In this document: in pieces, positions 59,201-64,000 of the stretch
How the letters are laid out: each line of letters starts with the position of its first letter
Numbering within the stretch: the stretch's first letter is position 1
Assembly: GCF_013256625.1 (NCBI RefSeq)
Contig: NZ_CP053908.1
Coordinates: forward strand, 620,001-684,000
From: Hymenobacter sp. BRD128
GTDB lineage: Bacteria > Bacteroidota > Bacteroidia > Cytophagales > Hymenobacteraceae
DNA length: 64,000 bases
Reading direction: 5' to 3'
Made by a program: the position numbers and the translations under genes
Notes under the pieces: model-generated
The model's database searches: none
Told to the model about the DNA's origin: nothing
What the model saw: the letters and a program-made list of their open reading frames with translations, nothing else

Positions 59201-60257
59201 CGTGGTCAGCCTCACCTACACCCAGACGGCAGCCGATAAGTCGTGCGCCGCCACGAGTGTGCGCCGCATCACGGTGGTGGGCGCCGCGCCGCCCGTGCTC
59301 ACGGCGCTGCCCTCGCCGCTGTGCGTGGCCACTACCACGCGCTACCCGCTGGTGGCTAGCCCGGCCGGCGGCTACTGGTACGGCTATGGCGTCAATAGCA
59401 CCGGGACCGATTATTTCTTTTCCCCTAGCCAGGCGGGCGTGGGCACCTTCACGCTCACCTACGTGGTGGGCAGCGGCACCACCTGCGCCACCCAGCGCAC
59501 CATGACGGTCACGGTATCCGCTACGCTGGTGGCGGCCGTGCCGGCCGATACCACGCTGTGCCCCGGCACCACGGCGGCATTCCGGCTGCGCGGGGCTAAG
59601 CCAGCGGGCGGCACCTGGGTTGGCCCCGGCGTGAGCGGCACCGCCACCAGCGGCTTCTTCTTTACGCCGCCGGCAGGCTTTGCGGGGGCGGCCGTGCTGA
59701 CTTATACGGTGGCGAGCGCCGGCTGCACGGCCACGGCCACGCGCCGCGTGGCCGTGGCCGTGCAGCCGGCCTTCCAGCCCGCCTGGGCGCCGGTGGCGTG
59801 CCCCGAAGACCGGCAAGTGCCGCTCAGCGTGCGCTTTACCGATGCGGGCGGCAACGCCGCTACCCAGTGGGATTTTGGCGATGGCAGCCCCACCGCCACG
59901 GGCGCCGTGGTGCAGCACACCTACCAGCAGGCCGGCCACTACCAGCCCACGGTGAGCCTGCGCTACCTCAATGCGCAGTGCGCAACTACCGCGCCGCTAG
60001 CCGCCCTCGACCTGCAGAACCAGGTCATCCCGAACATTATTACGCCCAATGGCGACCAGCAAAACCAGTATTTCCGGCTGCCGCCGAGCTGCGCGCCGCA
60101 GCTTCAGTTGTTTTCGCGCTGGGGCCAGCGGGTGTACGAATCGGCGGTGTACCACAACGACTGGGACGCCACTGGCAACCCCGCCGGCGTTTACTACTAC
60201 CTGCTCACGTATCCCGACGGCCACCGCATCAAGGGCTGGCTGGAAGTGGTGAAATAA
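56259..60257 (+). CDS. Large T9SS type B surface protein with SBBP beta-propeller
   Basis: 1332 residues. Signal peptide (LFTLLFCLLVQAGAARP). Residues ~25-250 are DUF7948-like (LEFIENKGQLPAPVRYTA ... RGNDPARWATDVRSYHELRY). Residues ~260-760 hold SBBP-type repeats (YVGGTAAEYPHSMVVNSQGELLVLGST, YLGGSASDGAYSLQIEPASGDVYVAGGT). From ~770 there are four or five repeats with GGxWxGPGVxG and TLC motifs, then a PKD domain (TQWDFGDGSPTATGAVVQHTYQQAG), and the gliding-motility C-terminal domain (VIPNIITPNGDQQNQYFRL ... GVYYYLLTYPDGHRIKGWLEVVK). Likely a large surface adhesin or motility-related protein. Confidence 0.87.
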   Translation: MKTLFTLLFCLLVQAGAARPPAHPAAPPDLEFIENKGQLPAPVRYTAALVGGGQLFAERDGLRLALLEDGALARASGHPTGSAASLPTADYAIRGHAFDLRFAGASPATHLLATSPTAEHRNYLRGNDPARWATDVRSYHELRYAELWPGVAARFYENEQEHLEYDFTVAPGASPAAIGLRHAGAPVTLDAVGNLQIATTVGVVRELAPQAWQLDAGGGRQPVACRYRLDDDGTVRFELGRYDPARPLTIDPTLVFATYTGSTYTNWGCTATYDAQGNLYSGGIVFGQGYPVSPGAFQTNFKGNIDMGLIKYDVTKSGPAARAWATYVGGTAAEYPHSMVVNSQGELLVLGSTGSNDFPITAPAVQSMFRGGSTGDPFLNRGADIVVFRLAASGAALKGSTYLGGTGNDGLLPLQMYSNATQLVHNFGDSFRGDIVVDAADNVYIASCTSSADFLPAGTPASFQRSYRGGTSDGVVCKLTSDLSALLWGGYLGGSASDGAYSLQIEPASGDVYVAGGTLSPDLPATAGALKTTLAGNVDGYVARIAANGSSIMRTTYLGTSAYDQAYFVQLGTDGGVYVLGQTLGTYPVTPGLYTTPGGRQFIHKLDANLSTTQLATVFGSGRTTVDISPTAFLVDHCDRVFVCGWGGGANQLYGYPSANYLSANNGSSTKGLPITPYAVQSTTDGSDFYLAQFGAGLTNLGYATYFGGYYDTPSWGEHVDGGTSRFDPRGVVYQAVCTCGASASFPIPPGANYYSATSGTSNNCNNAAFVLNFRPDVADVGPPQTVCANNASPLEGTPSGGVWAGPGVSGSVATGYVFTPPSLGTYQLTYTVATGLCSSTATRQVTAVAAASVTIATVLPSAYCAADGAPLPTTPLVGSPTGGTFSGPGVMTSGSSQYFDPNKVSGVADLTYTYSVGCTVQLKRRVEVVRATAGAPQTLCINASPIGLVGTPAGGVWSGPGVTGTLAGGFFFDPASVPPGVVSLTYTQTAADKSCAATSVRRITVVGAAPPVLTALPSPLCVATTTRYPLVASPAGGYWYGYGVNSTGTDYFFSPSQAGVGTFTLTYVVGSGTTCATQRTMTVTVSATLVAAVPADTTLCPGTTAAFRLRGAKPAGGTWVGPGVSGTATSGFFFTPPAGFAGAAVLTYTVASAGCTATATRRVAVAVQPAFQPAWAPVACPEDRQVPLSVRFTDAGGNAATQWDFGDGSPTATGAVVQHTYQQAGHYQPTVSLRYLNAQCATTAPLAALDLQNQVIPNIITPNGDQQNQYFRLPPSCAPQLQLFSRWGQRVYESAVYHNDWDATGNPAGVYYYLLTYPDGHRIKGWLEVVK

Positions 60258-60265
60258 CAGCCAAG

Positions 60266-60318
60266 CCCGCCACTAAAAAACGCCCAGCCAGCTTGGTCGG
60301 GCGTTTTTTAGTGGCGGG
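60266..60318. terminator. Strong bidirectional terminator
   Basis: Perfect 20-bp stem (60266-60285 with 60299-60318) whose arms contain A6/T6 runs. It follows the T9SS gene by 8 nt and ends the convergent lipoprotein gene (stop 60349). Confidence 0.8.
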
Positions 60319-60348
60319 TCTAAGCCACGGTGCAGCCAAAGCTGCCTG

Positions 60349-60693
60349 CTACTTCACCGGGCGGCTAACAACCTGGCCGGTAGCTTTGTCTACTTCAAAC
60401 GCTGCCTTATGAGGCATGCGCCGGGCCCAGTCGGTGCGGGGCACCAGCACCTGCCAGTGCGCATCGGCATTGAGTACGCTAGCCGAGTCGAGCACGTACA
60501 GGGCCGCACTGGGCTGGCCTTGCAGGTACTGGGCTACCGCCGCGCGGGCGGCCTCCGGGGTGGGGGCCGAGGTGGCCGGCGGCATCGAGATGGCGCTGGG
60601 CACGGCCGCCGGAGCGGAGGTAGTAGGCAGGCTAGCCGACTGGCAGGCAGCCAGCCCACCCAGCAGCAGCGCGGAAAAGCATCGGTTGAGCAT
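60349..60693 (-). CDS. Small lipoprotein of unknown function
   Basis: 114 residues: lipoprotein signal (LLLGGLAACQSA; Cys ~17), a Pro/Ser/Thr-rich spacer, then a compact alpha-beta domain (AARAAVAQYLQGQPSAALYVL, WQVLVPRTDWARRMPHKAAFEVDKATGQVVSRPVK) that resembles PepSY-like or small inhibitor domains. I cannot assign a family. Confidence 0.55.
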   Translation of the reverse strand: MLNRCFSALLLGGLAACQSASLPTTSAPAAVPSAISMPPATSAPTPEAARAAVAQYLQGQPSAALYVLDSASVLNADAHWQVLVPRTDWARRMPHKAAFEVDKATGQVVSRPVK

Positions 60694-60765
60694 GCGGCAA
60701 AGCTAGCGGCGCCGTAGCCATTTGGGGCGCTCGGCTGTTGTAGGCTCATTCTCGTACTGCTCCTT

Positions 60766-61386
60766 ATGCCTACTACTTCTTCCGCGCCGGTTATCAGTGC
60801 CGAGCGCCTCGCTGCTGCCTACACCTATCACGCTTATCGCCAGCTAATTGATGACCTGCTGGCGCAGGGTAAAACCACCGGCCCCCAACAGTCGGAAGAC
60901 TTGCTCGCCTACGCCAAGCTCAACGAGCAGCGCATGAGCCGCCTCGACAAAACGGTGAAGCTGCTGCCCGAATTGGCTGCCGCCGTGGCTAGCCTGCAAG
61001 GCAGCTACATCTGGCTGATAATCACCGAAGGCTGGTGCGGCGACGCCGCCCAAACCGTGCCCGTAATGGAAGCCGTGGCGCAGGCCAGCCGGGGCCACCT
61101 GCGCCCCGCCTACGTGCTGCGCGACGAAAATCTTGACCTCTCCGACCGCTACCTCACCAACGGCAGCCGCTCCATTCCCAAACTGGTGGTGCTGCGCGCC
61201 GATACCCTGGCCGAAGTAACGCACTGGGGCCCGCGCCCCGCCGAAGCCCAGGCCTTGATACTCAAGCTCAAAGCCGAGGGCATGGCCCACGACGACTTCA
61301 TCCGCGAGCTGCACGCCTGGTACGCCCACGACCGCACCCAGGCTACCCAGCACGAACTGCTAGCCCTGGTGCAGCAGCTGAGCTAA
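60766..61386 (+). CDS. Thioredoxin-fold protein with single active-site cysteine
   Basis: 206 residues, no signal peptide. The thioredoxin-like part starts around residue 80: IWLIITEGWCGDAAQTVPVMEAV, PAYVLRDENLDLSDRYLTNGSRSIPKLVVL (cis-Pro). The active site is WCGDA rather than WCxxC. As far as I recall, this form is normal for the Bacteroidota 'thioredoxin family' of this length, so it is a family trait, not decay. Cytoplasmic; substrate unknown. Confidence 0.75.
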   Translation: MPTTSSAPVISAERLAAAYTYHAYRQLIDDLLAQGKTTGPQQSEDLLAYAKLNEQRMSRLDKTVKLLPELAAAVASLQGSYIWLIITEGWCGDAAQTVPVMEAVAQASRGHLRPAYVLRDENLDLSDRYLTNGSRSIPKLVVLRADTLAEVTHWGPRPAEAQALILKLKAEGMAHDDFIRELHAWYAHDRTQATQHELLALVQQLS

Positions 61387-61396
61387 GTAGTAATGG

Positions 61397-61447
61397 GTAA
61401 TTCAGTAGTAGGTAATGACGTTTAGGTATTGACCACTACTGAATTAC
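61397..61447. terminator. Hairpin between convergent thioredoxin-like and GNAT genes
   Basis: 13-bp perfect stem GTAATTCAGTAGT (61397-61409) with 61435-61447, located in the 69 nt between the stops. Confidence 0.55.
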
Positions 61448-61455
61448 TCGTTGAG

Positions 61456-61977
61456 TTAAAGCGCTTTCTCCAGTGTGAGCAGGGTGAGGGGCTGGCGCGG
61501 CCGGCCGAAGCGAATAGTGTCCGGAAAGGGCTCGCTGGCGCCGGTGCGCTGGTAGCCCTGGCGCTCGTACCAGGCCAGCAGCTCGGAGCGGAGCGCCAGC
61601 ACACTCATCTTAATGGCGCGGCAACCAGCCTGGCGGGCATGGGCCTCGGCGGCTCCCAGCAATTGCCTGCCCAGGCCGTGTGCCTGCGCCTCGGGCGCTA
61701 CGGCCAGCATGCTCAGGTAAAGATAGTTGCCCTGATTTTCGAGGTATACGCAGCCGGCTGGCTGGCCATTAAGCTCAGTCTTGAGTAGCACAGCGGCCGG
61801 GGCGGCCAGCATTTCCAGCAGCGTTTCTACGTCGATGCGCGGGCCTTCGAGCAGGTGGCCTTCGGTGGTCCAGCCGGCCTGGCTAGCCTCGCTGCGGTAG
61901 GCGCGGTTGATGAGCGTAGCCAGGGCCGGCGCGTCGGCCGGGGTGGCGGGGCTGAAGGTAGGAGCGGGTTTTTCCAC
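61456..61977 (-). CDS. GNAT family N-acetyltransferase
   Basis: 173 residues from a GTG at 61977 (VEKPAPTFSPATPADAPALATLINRAYR), matching the usual GNAT start and length; the frame runs open much further upstream but that part is antisense to the GH43 gene. Motif A is present (LSMLAVAPEAQAHGLGRQLLGAAEAHAR, with the acetyl-CoA loop AxGLGR), as is the C-terminal YERQGYQRTG. Substrate unknown. A TACCTTTG box lies 4 nt before the GTG, supporting this start. Confidence 0.85.
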   Translation of the reverse strand: MEKPAPTFSPATPADAPALATLINRAYRSEASQAGWTTEGHLLEGPRIDVETLLEMLAAPAAVLLKTELNGQPAGCVYLENQGNYLYLSMLAVAPEAQAHGLGRQLLGAAEAHARQAGCRAIKMSVLALRSELLAWYERQGYQRTGASEPFPDTIRFGRPRQPLTLLTLEKAL

Positions 61978-61981
61978 GTCG

Positions 61982-61989
61982 CAAAGGTA
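61982..61989 (-). promoter_or_regulatory. TACCTTTG box 4 nt from the GNAT start
   Basis: Exact TANNTTTG on the minus strand, 4 nt before the GTG start codon. Confidence 0.5.
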
Positions 61990-62094
61990 GCCGGCGGGGT
62001 AGGTGCGGGCCAGGTGGCCAGCCCAGCCTATCCAAACGAAACCGATAGCTGACGCAAAAAACTGCGCGCTAGCTTGCGGTCCCACCGATTTAAC

Positions 62095-62102
62095 TACCTC
62101 TG
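62095..62102 (+). promoter_or_regulatory. TACCTCTG near-box 4 nt from the GH43 start
   Basis: Seven of eight positions match TACCTTTG; only TTTC separates it from the ATG at 62107. Confidence 0.35.
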
Positions 62103-62106
62103 TTTC

Positions 62107-63225
62107 ATGCTCCGCACCCTTGCCGCTTGCCGGCCGGCCCTGCTGCTGGCCGCCCCGCTCGCCCTGGCCGCCTGCCAAAGCCAGCCCACCCAAACCACCA
62201 GCCCGCCCGCCGCCGGCACCCCGGCCACCACTGCTACTGACTCGGCCGGCACCAAGCCCAAGTACCTGGCCAAGCCGCTCATTAGCAGCATTTACACCGC
62301 CGACCCGTCGGCGCACGTCTTCAACGGCAAGATTTACATCTACCCCTCGCACGACATTGAGGCGGGTATTCCGGAAAATGACAAGGGCGACCACTTCGCC
62401 ATGCGCGACTACCACATCCTGTCGATGGATAGCGTGGGCGGCAAGGTCACCGACCACGGCATAGCCTTGGATATCAAGAATATCCCCTGGGCCGGCCGCC
62501 AGCTGTGGGCGCCCGACGCGGCGTTTAAGAACGGCACCTACTACCTGTACTTTCCGGTGAAGGACAAGCAGGACGTGTTTCGCATGGGCGTGGCCACCAG
62601 CCCGTCGCCCACCGGTCCGTTCAAGGCCGACCCGGCGCCCATCGCGGGCAGCTATAGCATTGACCCGGCCGTGTTTACGGATACCGACGGCAAGGCCTAC
62701 ATGTACTTTGGTGGCCTCTGGGGCGGCCAGCTTCAGCGCTGGAAAACCGGTACTTACGACGCCAACGCCCCCGAGAAAAAGCCCGATGGCAACGAGCCCG
62801 CCATCGGCCCGCGCGTGGCCCAGCTCAGCGCCGACATGAAGCACTTTGCCGGCCCGGTCAAAGAAATTAAAATCGTGGATGAAGCCGGTAAGCCCCTGCT
62901 GGCCAGCGATACCAAGCGGCGCTTCTTCGAGGGCGGCTGGCTGCACAAGTACCAGGGCAAGTATTATTTCTCGTACTCGACCGGCGACACCCACCTGCTG
63001 GTGTACGCCGTGAGCGACTCGCCCACCGGCCCCTTTACCTACAAAGGGGTTATTATGAACCCCGTGCAGGGCTGGACCACTCACCACTCCATCGTCGAGT
63101 TTAAGGGCAAGTGGTACATTTTCTACCACGACACCGAACTCAGTAACAAGACCTGGCTGCGCAATGTGAAAGTGACCGAGCTTAAGCGTACCCCCGACGG
63201 CAGCATCGTCACAATTAATCCGTGA
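62107..63225 (+). CDS. Glycoside hydrolase family 43 lipoprotein
   Basis: 372 residues from the ATG at 62107: lipoprotein signal (ALLLAAPLALAACQS; lipobox Cys ~23), Thr/Pro spacer, then a five-bladed GH43 propeller. Candidate catalytic positions are Asp in TADPSAHVFNGKIYIYPSHD, Asp in YSIDPAVFTDTDGKAYMYF (pKa modulator) and Glu in FEGGWLHKYQGKYYFSYS. Family members cleave arabinose or xylose units from plant polysaccharides (beta-xylosidase or arabinofuranosidase). No SusC/D pair adjoins it. Surface or periplasmic. Confidence 0.87.
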   Translation: MLRTLAACRPALLLAAPLALAACQSQPTQTTSPPAAGTPATTATDSAGTKPKYLAKPLISSIYTADPSAHVFNGKIYIYPSHDIEAGIPENDKGDHFAMRDYHILSMDSVGGKVTDHGIALDIKNIPWAGRQLWAPDAAFKNGTYYLYFPVKDKQDVFRMGVATSPSPTGPFKADPAPIAGSYSIDPAVFTDTDGKAYMYFGGLWGGQLQRWKTGTYDANAPEKKPDGNEPAIGPRVAQLSADMKHFAGPVKEIKIVDEAGKPLLASDTKRRFFEGGWLHKYQGKYYFSYSTGDTHLLVYAVSDSPTGPFTYKGVIMNPVQGWTTHHSIVEFKGKWYIFYHDTELSNKTWLRNVKVTELKRTPDGSIVTINP

Positions 63226-63251
63226 GAGATTAATGTATAATAAATAAAGAA

Positions 63252-63326
63252 CGCCCTGCTCATCTGGCGTCCGCTTGTCGAAGCATCTCTACCGCTTCGA
63301 CAAGCGGACGCCAGATGAGCAGGGCG
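63252..63326 (+). terminator. Long perfect palindromic terminator after GH43
   Basis: 33-nt arms (63252-63284 and 63294-63326) pair perfectly around a 9-nt loop (ATCTCTACC), followed by CTTTTTTTTC. It separates the convergent GH43 and nicotinamidase genes. Confidence 0.85.
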
Positions 63327-63350
63327 CTTTTTTTCTTTCCTTATCCCTAC

Positions 63351-63962
63351 TTAAACTAGCACCTCGCTAGCCTGCACAAAGCGCACGCCCTGCGCCAGCA
63401 GGTCGGCCTTGGCGGCGGCGATACTTCCGGCTGAAATCCCGCGGCTAGCGTCTTCAATCACCGCTACCTCAAAGCCTTCGCTGCGCGCGTCCTTGGCCGA
63501 AAAATACACGCAGTAATCGCTGGCTAGTCCCGCCACGAATACCTGCGTGATGCCACGCGCCCGCAGGTAGGCACTCAGGCCGGTGGCGCGGCGGTGGCCG
63601 TTGTCAAAAAAGGCGCTGTAGCTATCCAGCTCAGGGTCAGTGCCTTTGCGGAAGATGGCTTCCACGCGGTCGAGGCTCAGGCCGGGGTGCAGCTGGGCGC
63701 CGGGCGAGCCCTGCACGCAGTGGTCGGGCCACAGGCGCTGGGGCAGGCCCTGCCACGCTATTTCGCTGAAAAGGTCGTGGCCGGGGTGGGTGCTGGCAAA
63801 GCTGCGGTGCCCGGCCGGGTGCCAGTCCTGCGTTGCCACCACCAGGTCGAAGCGCGGCTGCAAGCCGTTGAGCAGCGGCAAAATGGCATCCCCTTCAGCC
63901 ACGGCTAGCGCCCCGCCGGGCAGGAAATCGAGTTGAAAATCGATGAGCAGCAGGCAAGTCAT
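63351..63962 (-). CDS. pncA: Nicotinamidase
   Basis: 203 residues. The catalytic triad Asp-Lys-Cys is visible in LLLIDFQLDFLPGG, IFRKGTDPELDSYSAFFDNG and VAGLASDYCVYFSA; metal ligands lie in VVATQDWHPAGHRSFASTHPG. The enzyme converts nicotinamide to nicotinic acid in NAD salvage. Length and order match PncA throughout. The start ATG at 63962 is the first plausible one and lies near the window end. Confidence 0.92.
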   Translation of the reverse strand: MTCLLLIDFQLDFLPGGALAVAEGDAILPLLNGLQPRFDLVVATQDWHPAGHRSFASTHPGHDLFSEIAWQGLPQRLWPDHCVQGSPGAQLHPGLSLDRVEAIFRKGTDPELDSYSAFFDNGHRRATGLSAYLRARGITQVFVAGLASDYCVYFSAKDARSEGFEVAVIEDASRGISAGSIAAAKADLLAQGVRFVQASEVLV

Positions 63963-64000
63963 AGGTTAATAGGAATAAGTAGCGGCTAATAAAAGAACGG

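Noticed and set aside
61978..63129. N-terminal extension of the GNAT frame
   Set aside because: The frame stays open, but the extension is antisense to GH43, the GNAT domain starts normally at the GTG at 61977, and a promoter box sits just before it.
1..64000. tRNA, rRNA or other structured RNA genes
   Set aside because: I looked for cloverleaf-like and rRNA-like stretches in the intergenic regions and found none I could support; a covariance-model scan would be decisive.

Overview
The window is 64 kb of G+C-rich chromosome from a member of the Bacteroidota, most likely a Hymenobacter-like species (Cytophagales). The evidence is the set of cell-surface systems: two proteins with gliding-motility/type IX secretion (T9SS) type B C-termini (10268-12274 and 56259-60257), one with a type A C-terminus (32817-34259), a PID-CTERM-like sorting tail (8144-8350), two large TonB-dependent receptors, DUF4369, DUF2911 and DUF7948-type proteins, a LytTR response regulator, and promoter boxes of the Bacteroidota TANNTTTG type. 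I see no rRNA, tRNA, CRISPR array, transposase, integrase or phage structural module.

Layout. 1-13 kb is mostly housekeeping and envelope genes: aspartyl protease (cut by the window edge), acyltransferase, phasin-like protein, pyruvate dehydrogenase E1 beta, a TPR lipoprotein, PspC-like protein, glycosyltransferase 2 overlapping YbaB, phosphoglucose isomerase, a T9SS type B protein, and an ammonia-lyase homologue whose catalytic residues are replaced. 13-24 kb holds a TlpA-like thioredoxin, HisS, an exported M29-like protein without recognisable metal ligands, an outer-membrane protein, a class C beta-lactamase-like hydrolase, a frameshifted secreted protein and a TonB receptor. 24-32 kb holds a divergent FecA-like receptor, an SDR/DUF2867 protein, DUF2911, DUF1810, an AT-rich (probably acquired) lipoprotein and an M28 peptidase. 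32-43 kb is a surface region: a T9SS type A protein and two peptidase S74 (intramolecular chaperone) proteins, one carrying a glycine-rich domain and LVIVD beta-propeller repeats, followed by a split 7TM sensor and YebC. 43.9-47 kb is a convergent histidine kinase / LytTR regulator pair.

The most unusual region is 47.3-53.7 kb. It holds a secreted protein with an exact 8-residue tandem repeat, followed by a tandem array of six homologous exported or lipoprotein genes that share a GGKPVGLFF...SQLVGTFEG...GHWSLxGWYLTLTDAQG core. I do not recognise this family. Two members are intact lipid-anchored or signal-peptide types with extra N-terminal helices, two are split by single-base deletions, and the last is a remnant joining an N-terminus to a C-terminus. 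Small single-pass membrane proteins follow two of the members, so the duplicated unit may be a pair. 53.7-64 kb returns to single genes: a membrane protein, MBL hydrolase, a 1332-residue SBBP/T9SS protein, a thioredoxin-fold protein, GNAT, GH43 and nicotinamidase.

Three sequence-level signals run through the whole window: strong excess of the palindrome GCTAGC; TACCTTTG-type boxes lying only 4-7 nt from start codons; and long near-perfect hairpins at gene ends, some sharing the core GAACGTC. At least six genes are disrupted, mostly by single-base indels in G/C runs, which must be separated from assembly error before any is called a true pseudogene. All assignments were made by reading the sequence; no database search was possible.
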